Positions 51,144-58,203 of a stretch of 64,000 bases of DNA are shown here, piece after piece (within the stretch, counting starts at the first letter, position 1; the number at the start of each line of letters is the position of its first letter). Under the pieces are notes generated by a model. It did not search any database and was not told where the DNA came from. It saw only the letters and a list, made by a program, of their open reading frames with translations. The stretch comes from Cupriavidus basilensis (GTDB lineage: Bacteria > Pseudomonadota > Gammaproteobacteria > Burkholderiales > Burkholderiaceae), in the NCBI RefSeq assembly GCF_000832305.1, contig NZ_CP010536.1, positions 1,488,001-1,552,000 on the forward strand, read 5' to 3'. Made by a program: the position numbers and the translations under genes.

Positions 51144-51517
51144 GCTGCCTCCTTGGCGGCCCAACCGTATTCCAGCCCGGCAGACTGAGCCACGCGGTGG
51201 ACGGTGTTATATTCCATATCCTTCCAGTAGAAGGTGTTGTTGTTCCCAGCGCCTACATATAGCAGCGCCATCAGATGGGCGGCCTTGCCCTTCTTTTTGC
51301 TCGCCTGGTCGCGCACACGGATGCTTGTATTGCCGGTGCCGCTGGTCTTGTGCGGGTAGAAGATAAGCGTCACATCCGGCGAAACGAAGCGGAATGCCTC
51401 GTAGTCGTTGGTGCCCCATTGGAGACGGCCGCCAGCGCCGGCTAGCACCTTCTCGGCGATGGAAAACTCTTGCTTGGCCAGGCGCTGGTAATTTCCGGCG
51501 TTCGGATCGCGGCTCAC
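51140..51517 (-). CDS. Hypothetical protein (125 aa)
   Basis: GTG start overlapping the upstream stop. Beta/alpha protein with LQWGTNDYEAFRFVSPDVTLIFYPHKTSGTGN and NNTFYWKDMEYNT; the latter suggests a nucleic-acid or sugar-binding surface, but nothing is certain. Confidence 0.48.
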   Translation of the reverse strand: MSRDPNAGNYQRLAKQEFSIAEKVLAGAGGRLQWGTNDYEAFRFVSPDVTLIFYPHKTSGTGNTSIRVRDQASKKKGKAAHLMALLYVGAGNNNTFYWKDMEYNTVHRVAQSAGLEYGWAAKEAA

Positions 51518-51840
51518 TTCCCCGCTCCTTTGGCGATTGCGGCGCGGATAAGAGCGGCGCAGTCGTCAGCATCGATGGCGTCCGGGCTTTCGCAGATCGT
51601 GGCCGCTTCCTCCAGCGCCGCCGCGCGGGCCTCGGCGCGGGCGGCATCGAGCTCGCTGGCTGTGTACAGGCGTTCCCCGACTGGCTCTAGCTTGACCATC
51701 ATTTCCTCGCCCACGTCATCCGAGACAACGCGGGCCAGTGCCGGCAGCAGCTTGGCGTAGTGCTCCACCTTCGGCTCGGCGGCGCGCACCAGTGCTTGCA
51801 TGGCCTCGGCCAGCGCGCGGTGGTTAGCGATTCGACTCAT
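51514..51840 (-). CDS. Hypothetical coiled-coil protein (108 aa)
   Basis: Helical; includes a tract AARAEARAAALEEAATIC. Such proteins are common mosaic products of early phage operons. Four-base overlap downstream. Confidence 0.48.
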   Translation of the reverse strand: MSRIANHRALAEAMQALVRAAEPKVEHYAKLLPALARVVSDDVGEEMMVKLEPVGERLYTASELDAARAEARAAALEEAATICESPDAIDADDCAALIRAAIAKGAGK

Positions 51841-51852
51841 GACCTCTCCATC

Positions 51853-52161
51853 CTATGTCCGATCTTCCGCAGATATGCGGGGGGGCAGGTCGCCCCAGTT
51901 AAATTCGTCTTTGAAGTCGCCACAGTGGTGTTCGCGCGGCGTCATGATGTGACCTGCGTCCGGGGTAATGCTCGATACACGAATTCCGAGAATTGCAAAC
52001 CTGTCTGCCCCCGAAACTGGCGCAGACTTGCGGCATTCCCCAACCAAGCTATTGGTCCATCGCCACCAGTCACAGCCAGCACAGCAAGGACCATGCTCGA
52101 CGTAGAAGCGGTCAAGCAACTCTTGCCTGCGGTCTGCGATGTGGCTCACGGCAGGCACCAT
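51853..52161 (-). CDS. Hypothetical zinc-knuckle protein (102 aa)
   Basis: Start taken at 52161 (MVPAVSHIADRRQELL), which overlaps the upstream gene by 16 bases. Contains HGPCCAGCDWWRWTN and a later C...HHCGDFK, suggesting a metal site. Longer upstream starts are in the shadow of the previous gene. Confidence 0.42.
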   Translation of the reverse strand: MVPAVSHIADRRQELLDRFYVEHGPCCAGCDWWRWTNSLVGECRKSAPVSGADRFAILGIRVSSITPDAGHIMTPREHHCGDFKDEFNWGDLPPRISAEDRT

Positions 52162-52331
52162 TGAGAGCCGCCGCATACGCCGGAGCCGTCTTCTACATCT
52201 TCCATATACCAGCCGGTGTCGCCGTTCTCGTAGGCTTTCGGGGTGACAGATTCCACTTTCCCGCACCTGCAGCAGCGAAAGTGGAGAAGATCGTCCTCGT
52301 CGGGCGTGCTCGTCTCAGCGTTCTCAGTCAT
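52146..52331 (-). CDS. Small zinc-binding protein (61 aa)
   Basis: MTENAETSTPDEDDLLHFRCCRCGKVESVTP carries a CCRC knuckle, with a second Cys pair near the end (GVCGGSQWC). Overlaps both neighbours. Function unknown. Confidence 0.48.
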   Translation of the reverse strand: MTENAETSTPDEDDLLHFRCCRCGKVESVTPKAYENGDTGWYMEDVEDGSGVCGGSQWCLP

Positions 52332-54009
52332 GACCCTCTCCTTTTGCGATTGCGGAGTCGATGGCGGCGTCGAGGCTCGATGGGTCAACATCCCATCCGT
52401 GCGACGGCTCAGCTTTCCAGATTCGAGTCATCAATGGGCCATCGCCGTCATATTCATCCTCCAGATAGCCCCACTTGTCTCGCAGCCACCGATACCGCTC
52501 CGCATTGCGCTTGTCTTCGCAGGGCGGCTCTGCGGCCAGCAGGGCGCGGATGTGCTCATTGAATGCCCAAGTAAGGTGCGATGACCCCTGCCTTGGCCCG
52601 GCGATGTAGCCGAACTCGATCCCGACTGCGTCACGCTGCTGAATCATCATGGCGAAGTTGGCAACGTCTACCGGATCCCCCTTCTGGACGTGGTCGACCA
52701 GCAGGCGTGCCAGATACTCGTTCGTGCATGCGTGCCGGTCATCCCAACCTCCCCGACCCTTGGCGCGGCTGGCAGCCATCTTGGCTTTCATGGCGGCTGC
52801 GAAGCGGTCCACGGCGGTGTCGTCCGGATGCTGAGCCCCGGCCGGCGCTTCGGCGGGCAGGATGGCTGCATCCCATTCACGGCGAAGGTCATTTAGGCTT
52901 TGGGCCCATTCATCAGATAGCGTGTCGCCTGCGCGCTGCGCAAGGTTGAATGCGGCATTGGCCAACTTGGTGCCGGCTGTGCGAATGGCATCCGTCAGCG
53001 CCTTGGCGCTCGGTTGCGGGGCGGCTGGCGATGCGTCGAGCAGGGCGCTGTGCTGATCTTCCGTGATGGCGCCTGCCACGTTGAGCAAGTCGGCCCATTC
53101 CCAGCCTTCCTCATCGCTCACGATTTCCAGCATTTCGGGAGTCATGCGCAACGGCACCAACGCGAATCCATCCGGCACCGTCAGTGCTGCCGGCGATGCG
53201 CTCGGCGCAGGGGCGTCGTCGTAAACAGCACGCGTGTATCCGTAGTGCTCAGCTAGGGCGCGGTCCGTGACGTAGAAGCATGCGCCTGCAACTTCCGGCG
53301 AAAGCCACGCCACCGGCTCGCTGCCATCCTCGCTGAGGACGGGGGCGGACGGCTTGTTGGCCCAGCCGCGCCATGCGTGCTCAGTGTCGTCGTTCCAGTA
53401 AGTGGCGGGTCCCACGCCGTCAGCAGTCGTGATGCTGCCGTGGTAAGCACAGGTGGTCAGGTCGTAACCCTGCTGCTTGGCGAATGCACTGAAGTCCGCC
53501 CCGCCAACAGGTGCCGGGGGAGCGGCGCAACTGCACCGGCCAAGCCACTCTCCGTCCGCGCGGTGTACGTCGCCAGTGCCGTCGCACTTCTGGCATGCCG
53601 GGGCAGCGGCGCAGAGGGCGGCGGAGTTGGCCCCGCCCCTGGGCATCTGGTGGTAGTTCTTAAGCCACGGCATCTCGCGCGCCATTCTTTCCCGTGCAGT
53701 CGTGTCGGAAGTGGACTGGGCGCGCTTCATCGCGTTGTAGTCGGCCAGTAGTTCCTGGGAGACATAGACGCAGCCCTCGGGTGGCGCAGCGGGAGCGGCG
53801 TGGAGGGCGGTGATTGCCGCATCAGCGATCTCAGCGACGCGAGTCTCGTCCTCGGCTACCAGGCGGAAGTCGTCAGAGCACATCGTGCCGCAGCCCCATA
53901 CGCTCCATACCCGAAGGCAGTCATACGCTTCGCCGAGCGCTTCAGAAACTGCCGAGCAGACAGACTCCCGCTGAGCTCCGCTGATTACTGGTCCTTGCGG
54001 TCTGGTCAT
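52324..54009 (-). CDS. Mosaic multi-module early protein (561 aa)
   Basis: A chain of short modules common in phage accessory proteins: a CxxCxGxG zinc-ribbon-like part (CQKCDGTGDVHRADGEWLGRCSC), YWNDDTEHAWRGWANKPS, VPDGFALVPLRMTPEM, then FAAAMKAKMAASRAKGRGGWDDRHAC...GDPVDVANFAMM, a block often found in hypothetical phage proteins. No catalytic function can be assigned. The length suggests fusion of pieces normally encoded apart. Confidence 0.55.
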   Translation of the reverse strand: MTRPQGPVISGAQRESVCSAVSEALGEAYDCLRVWSVWGCGTMCSDDFRLVAEDETRVAEIADAAITALHAAPAAPPEGCVYVSQELLADYNAMKRAQSTSDTTARERMAREMPWLKNYHQMPRGGANSAALCAAAPACQKCDGTGDVHRADGEWLGRCSCAAPPAPVGGADFSAFAKQQGYDLTTCAYHGSITTADGVGPATYWNDDTEHAWRGWANKPSAPVLSEDGSEPVAWLSPEVAGACFYVTDRALAEHYGYTRAVYDDAPAPSASPAALTVPDGFALVPLRMTPEMLEIVSDEEGWEWADLLNVAGAITEDQHSALLDASPAAPQPSAKALTDAIRTAGTKLANAAFNLAQRAGDTLSDEWAQSLNDLRREWDAAILPAEAPAGAQHPDDTAVDRFAAAMKAKMAASRAKGRGGWDDRHACTNEYLARLLVDHVQKGDPVDVANFAMMIQQRDAVGIEFGYIAGPRQGSSHLTWAFNEHIRALLAAEPPCEDKRNAERYRWLRDKWGYLEDEYDGDGPLMTRIWKAEPSHGWDVDPSSLDAAIDSAIAKGEGHD

Positions 54010-54446
54010 TGGGCGTCTCCCGAACGGTCCTTGATGCGCCAGTCGATGGCCAGTTTCTCGAAGGTCTCACCGCCACGCTCGAAGTAGAGGTGGACTTCCT
54101 TGGATGGGCGGCTGTCCATGCGAAGCACCTTCAGGCAATCTTCGAAGATGGCTTCGTCCAGGCAGCGGAGATCCGTAAGGTCGAACGGAAATCGTGTTCC
54201 GTTGTATAGACCCAACAGGAACTTTGCTACGTACTTGCACTGCCCGCTGCAACCGTGTGCCAGCTCGTAGAGCCGCTTCAACGACTCCAGGCCGTCGCTC
54301 TGGTCTTGCGCGCGTACTTTTGCAGCTCGTTGGGCATCAGTCTCGCCGCGCCTGAATTGCGCGACCATTTCCATAAAGGGACTGATATCTAGCACCGGCA
54401 ACTTGATGCTGACCTCGCGCATTTCGGTAGTGACGGATTCACTCAT
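54006..54446 (-). CDS. DUF7673-like phage protein (146 aa)
   Basis: Core SLKRLYELAHGCSGQCKYVAKFLLGLYNGTRFPFDLTDLRCLDEAIFEDCLKVLRMD resembles DUF7673, a domain common in temperate phages of proteobacteria. Start at MSESV (54446) or MTMSESV (54452) cannot be decided. Four-base overlap with the 561-aa gene. Confidence 0.5.
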   Translation of the reverse strand: MSESVTTEMREVSIKLPVLDISPFMEMVAQFRRGETDAQRAAKVRAQDQSDGLESLKRLYELAHGCSGQCKYVAKFLLGLYNGTRFPFDLTDLRCLDEAIFEDCLKVLRMDSRPSKEVHLYFERGGETFEKLAIDWRIKDRSGDAQ

Positions 54447-54535
54447 GGTCATCTCACGATTGGTTGGGGGATCCGCCGATTCGGCTTGGCAGCCGAAGCG
54501 ACAGGGCACTTAGTTGGTGTGATAAATGAAGCACA

Positions 54536-54655
54536 TCAATTGATGCCCAAGAACACGATCAGGGCGAACAGGACGCCAACTCCGGACACGCCGAGAATGC
54601 TGCGGATCATCCCGGGAGGGCGTTGGTCCCACTCCTTAGGCGAGATGATGTTCAT
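54536..54655 (-). CDS. Small membrane protein (39 aa)
   Basis: Frame MNIISPKEWDQRPPG... ends with one hydrophobic helix (LGVSGVGVLFALIVFLGI). Its ATG overlaps the stop of the upstream gene (ATGA), which supports translation. Confidence 0.5.
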   Translation of the reverse strand: MNIISPKEWDQRPPGMIRSILGVSGVGVLFALIVFLGIN

Positions 54656-54936
54656 TGCGCGACTCCCGAGTTGCTCAGGTCCGCATCGTCCGAGTCGATC
54701 TCATTCCCGTCCTCGTCCGCCCACTCTTCCCACTCGCCGTCTTGCTGGAGCACTTCAAGGCCGCCGGCATTGGCATAGTCAGGCTTGATGCGATTGGTCA
54801 GATGGAACAGGTCATAGTCCGCGAGGACAGCCAAGAGCTTCTTGGCTTCCGTTGGCGATGCGACTTCCACGTTGAAGCATGGGCCTGGCACCTGAGGTAC
54901 CCACCAGACGCGCAGCGCACCTGCGTTGTTTGACAT
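54652..54936 (-). CDS. First protein of the minus-strand early operon (94 aa)
   Basis: GAGGAG lies before the ATG. MSNNAGALRVWWVPQVPGPCFNVEVASPTEAKKLLAVLADYDLFHLTNRIKPDYANAGGLE is a layout common in temperate phages, with an acidic tail. Function unknown. It is promoter-proximal, so it is made first after derepression. Confidence 0.55.
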   Translation of the reverse strand: MSNNAGALRVWWVPQVPGPCFNVEVASPTEAKKLLAVLADYDLFHLTNRIKPDYANAGGLEVLQQDGEWEEWADEDGNEIDSDDADLSNSGVAQ

Positions 54937-55086
54937 ATATGCTCCTCATTTATGCGCAATCGATCTACCGGCCGCTGCTTCGCAATCCTCGCCACGCCGC
55001 ACTTTTGCTCGCTGTAGGGGTGGCTTCTGCCCTTCGTTGGGCCGGTGGGTTTGCTGCTTTCTGGGTGCCACAGAGGCTCTGGAAAA

Positions 55087-55160
55087 ATGCGTATGTGGCT
55101 ATAAATAAGTGTATGAGGCTATCTGCGGACGGTCAAGCAAAATATCCGTATATGGCTATT
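55087..55160 (-). promoter_or_regulatory. Early promoter with three operator copies
   Basis: On the minus strand TTGACC (55131-55136) and TACACT (55108-55113) have an ideal 17-base spacer and point to the gene at 54936. Three operator motifs of equal orientation lie at 55087-55103 (ATGCGTATGTGGCTATA), 55107-55122 (downstream edge to -10) and 55144-55160 (upstream of -35). The arrangement resembles a three-site phage operator region. The rest of 54937-55086 holds no gene. Confidence 0.7.
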
Positions 55161-55189
55161 AAAATGCGGTTACGGGTTGTGTGCTGGGA

Positions 55190-55380
55190 GGGACAAAACG
55201 CCTGGGGAGTGCTACAATAGCGCCTACATTGCGTGGCCTAGGATGGCTTAAAAGTGTGCATAATTTAAGCCGCTACCCCACGTAGATTGAAGGCTTTCGG
55301 GCGCTCAAAAGTTGAGCAAGTATTATGCGGTTGGGGACTATTCCTAGTCCCTATGCGGGCGGCAGGGTAGCGCAATCCCG
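55190..55380 (+). other. Structured region with promoter next to the attachment site
   Basis: GGGACA-17-TACAAT (55190-55218) may be a promoter. Downstream are a hairpin CTAC..GTGG/CCACGTAG enclosing GGCTTAAA/TTTAAGCC (55224-55285), GCTCAA/TTGAGC (55303-55317), GGGACTA-TTCC-TAGTCCC (55334-55351) and ATGCGGG/CCCGCAT (55353-55383). No ORF. Could be a small RNA ending at the tRNA terminator, or the arm region of the attachment site. Confidence 0.4.
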
Positions 55381-55426
<46 letters not shown>

Positions 55427-55434
55427 GTATTAAG

Positions 55435-55469
55435 AAAAACCCGCACAGCGATTGTGGTGCGGGTTTTTT
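55435..55469 (+). terminator. Terminator of the original tRNA-Pro gene
   Basis: AAAAACCCGCAC/GTGCGGGTTTTT 12-bp stem with a ten-base loop and a further T, immediately after the tRNA 3' end. The following 55470-55787 holds no clear gene. Confidence 0.88.
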
Positions 55470-55787
55470 GTTGCCTGTTCAAAACGCCAGCATTTGGCCC
55501 GACAAAAATACGCGGCAACAAGCATCATCGAATTCTCCTTAATCTTTTCGAATCGACGCCGCCACCGATGCCGACGCCGCCAAGGGCTCTTGGCGTCCGG
55601 CCTGATCCTCCTCGCCTGCCTTTCCGCGCCGGTGGTGGCGCGCGGGTAGCGCTAAGGGACTAATGCATCTGTCCGATGCGGTTGCCGGCGAAATGCTTCA
55701 CCATTGGAGGATGGCCGCCGTTGGCGATCCCACCGGGGTCTGGGCAGCTCCCTGCATCACGGAGTTTGCTCCACAGTGGAGAGCGCC

Positions 55788-56042
55788 ATGATGCCACCCG
55801 TGAAAACCAAGCACACCAACCTCGTGGTCGGCGAGCCCCTGGACTGGGATGCCGCCAGGGACGGGGAATTCTCAGGGCTGCCGGTGCACCTTGATGCGGC
55901 GCGTGGCGTGATGCACTCTTTCTGGCAGCCCACGGAGCAGGATATTGCGAACATCCTTGCCGGCATGCCTATCCGCCTGTCCGTGTTCGGTGAGGTGCAC
56001 CCGCCCGTCGCGGTCGCGGTGACCAATGAGGTGGTGGGCTAG
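55788..56042 (+). CDS. Conserved hypothetical host protein (84 aa)
   Basis: GGAGAG precedes an ATGATG start. Middle: LDAARGVMHSFWQPTEQDIANILAGMPIRLSVFGEVHPPVAVAVT. A small cytoplasmic protein of a type found in Cupriavidus/Ralstonia; function unknown. First host gene after the prophage. Confidence 0.5.
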   Translation: MMPPVKTKHTNLVVGEPLDWDAARDGEFSGLPVHLDAARGVMHSFWQPTEQDIANILAGMPIRLSVFGEVHPPVAVAVTNEVVG

Positions 56043-56230
56043 CGAAGCCCTTTGCCGATCCATCAGGCCAATCAGGTCTGTCGCGAAGGGTCAGCGGACT
56101 CTACAATCAAGCCATGGACCGTGTGGCGCGCATGTCTTTCCAGGCAGACGTTTGCTGTGCGCAGGGTCCCGAGGCACTGGTTTGGCCGGATGCCGTTTAC
56201 CGCGTGCAACGCATACGATAGGAGTAAGGG

Positions 56231-56521
56231 ATGGCCAAACGCGAGCGCGCCGCCAGGGCCTTGCAGGACGAGGTGAGCCGGCGCATCCAGCATCTTGATG
56301 ACATTGTGGAGGACGGCGCGAAGATCCGGGTGCCGGCACCGCAAGCGCATGCGCGCGATGCGCGCGGGCGCAACTGGGATATGAAGACCTTCGCCAATGC
56401 CGCGGGTTATGAGCGGAGTATCCGGGCCGTGGTGGACAAGGCGCGCGACGAGTTCGACCTGACCGAGGTGCCGGGCCAGCAGAGTGCTGATCCCTTTGGC
56501 ACTCCGCCCTCGCTGGAGTGA
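56231..56521 (+). CDS. Conserved hypothetical host protein (96 aa)
   Basis: Start with GGAGTAAGG upstream. Basic, helical (ALQDEVSRRIQHLDDIVEDGAKIRVPAPQ). Function unknown. The 188 bases before it hold nothing recognisable. Confidence 0.5.
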   Translation: MAKRERAARALQDEVSRRIQHLDDIVEDGAKIRVPAPQAHARDARGRNWDMKTFANAAGYERSIRAVVDKARDEFDLTEVPGQQSADPFGTPPSLE

Positions 56522-56541
56522 GCGTTTCATTGGAGTAAGGC

Positions 56542-56784
56542 ATGCACGCTTGCGATCTCTGCCATCTTCTCGTTGGTGCCCCGACCACAGTGGAGCCGCA
56601 CGAGAACCTGGCCGCATCGGGTGCGGGCGCACTTGGCATGGACATCAACTCGCGCTGGGTGGACCGGCCCTGGCGCTGCACGGTTTGCGGCGCCTGGATG
56701 TTCCAGAATGCCGCCCACGGTGAGCCGCCCAATGTCTGGCGCATGGGGCGCCGCCCCCAGGATCGCCCGCAGGAACGGACCTAG
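56542..56784 (+). CDS. Zinc-ribbon-like hypothetical protein (80 aa)
   Basis: C-D-L-C near the start and C-T-V-C in the middle form a four-Cys zinc ribbon. Twenty bases after the previous gene with GGAGTAAGG upstream, so co-transcribed. Function unknown. Confidence 0.5.
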   Translation: MHACDLCHLLVGAPTTVEPHENLAASGAGALGMDINSRWVDRPWRCTVCGAWMFQNAAHGEPPNVWRMGRRPQDRPQERT

Positions 56785-56859
56785 GCCCGGCAGCGCCTTG
56801 CCCCGGCCGGCCGGCCGCTGCGCTGCGGCATGCTACGATGGCCGGCAAAGGGAGACGCA

Positions 56860-57111
56860 ATGAATGAATCCAGAACACAGCATTACCGAGGCTACGTGAT
56901 CTTGATCTCGGTACGGCAGCATGAGCGCGGATGTCTGGTGAGTGCCTCAATCGTCCAGGAGGCCAAAGGCGCGGTGCGCAATCCGTCGCCGCTGCAGTCA
57001 TGGGTGGGGCATGAGCAGGGCGAACTGATGGAAATCGCCGACCGGGCCCAGGCTCGCGCTTGCAGGCTGATCGACGCGACGGTGGACCATGTTGCCTATG
57101 CCGCGAGTTGA
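56860..57111 (+). CDS. Conserved hypothetical host protein (83 aa)
   Basis: Start at 56860 with GGGAGA upstream. Sequence YRGYVILISVRQHERGCLVSASIVQEAKG suggests a small beta protein followed by a helix (EIADRAQARACRLIDATVDHV). Function unknown. Confidence 0.5.
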   Translation: MNESRTQHYRGYVILISVRQHERGCLVSASIVQEAKGAVRNPSPLQSWVGHEQGELMEIADRAQARACRLIDATVDHVAYAAS

Positions 57112-57208
57112 GTGATTGATCCGGGTGGCCTGTACGGCCAGCACTGGCTTGGGCAGAAGTTTCGCCGGTCAGCCTACATGGCGCGGAATCGCTGTCGTTA
57201 ATCCGGGT

Positions 57209-57577
57209 ATGAACTCATTCGATGCTTCCGAAGAATGCGCTGCAAATGCCGATGCCATGGGGTGGGGTTCGTCATCGCCCCATGTGCTGGCCGCGGTGCT
57301 CAATACCGCCTTGGCCGCCGAGGACCTGAGCGGTTTTGCCGCGCTGTTGTCCGACATGGCCCGCGATCGCGGCCTCAAAGGCGCGCGTGGCTCGCACCAG
57401 TCCATCTACGACATGCCCTATGCCAGCTTGTTGCCGCGCCAGCGGCACCTGCTGGCGGATGCATTCGAATTGCTCATCCGCCTGGGTCTGGAGTTGCAGC
57501 CGCGCAGGCCGCGCATGCTTGGCGACAGCCCGGGCAGCCTCCTGGCGCACGGCAGCCACGAGATCCCTGCCGATTAG
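57209..57577 (+). CDS. Conserved hypothetical host protein (122 aa)
   Basis: ATG at 57209 used; the frame is open further upstream without a good start. Mostly helical (VLAAVLNTALAAEDLSGFAALLSDMARDRG; DMPYASLLPRQRHLLADAFELLIRLG). Function unknown. Confidence 0.42.
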   Translation: MNSFDASEECAANADAMGWGSSSPHVLAAVLNTALAAEDLSGFAALLSDMARDRGLKGARGSHQSIYDMPYASLLPRQRHLLADAFELLIRLGLELQPRRPRMLGDSPGSLLAHGSHEIPAD

Positions 57578-57784
57578 ATACCCCACGATCGGAGCAGTAG
57601 TGCGCTACGGCGGACACGGCGGCTCGGCTAGCGTGCTAGCATCTCGCGATCAACCAGATCGCCGCACCGACGGCGACATATCATCCGGCCCGACGCCGAT
57701 CCCGGCCGGGATGATGATGCTGACACGGCACGCGCGCACGGCCGTGGTGTTCGAGGGGAGCGATCGCGTGTTGTGGAGGTTGCA

Positions 57785-58039
57785 ATGAACGAAGACGAGC
57801 CTTTCGGGGAAGTGTTCGAGGATTTTCGCGTCATCTGGGTAGCCGAGCGTTTGCAGGATGGCACGTGGACGGCGCGTTATTGCTGGAGTCCGGGTACGTC
57901 GGAGGCATCCGGCAAGGCACTCCAGGCGGCAGTGCTCAGCGGCAAGTCCAAGCGGCTGCTGGGCGATTTCAAGACCGAAGAGCAGACCATTGAAGCCATC
58001 AAGGCGGCGGTGCTGCTCGAGGCGAAATGGGGCCGGTGA
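57785..58039 (+). CDS. Conserved hypothetical host protein (84 aa)
   Basis: GGAGG before the ATG. Acidic start, WVAERLQDGTWTARYCWSPG core and a C-terminal helix. Function unknown; small orphan protein. The next 160 bases to the GDH stop hold no convincing gene. Confidence 0.48.
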   Translation: MNEDEPFGEVFEDFRVIWVAERLQDGTWTARYCWSPGTSEASGKALQAAVLSGKSKRLLGDFKTEEQTIEAIKAAVLLEAKWGR

Positions 58040-58203
58040 ATCCTGCCATCAAAGCCTAAGGCTTGGAGGGCGCCGGCAAGACGACGCTGCTCCATTTCCA
58101 TGTCCATATGCCCCGGCGCGTCAGGCCAATGAGAATGCGCTCGCCATTGTCCCTGGTGGCCGAGGCTGCCACGGTGTTCGGCGCCCGATAGGACAAGCTG
58201 TAT

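Noticed and set aside
58060..58190. P-loop-like reading G-L-E-G-A-G-K-T-T
   Set aside because: A stop codon lies directly before it, the frame ends after about 43 codons and no start or family context is present.
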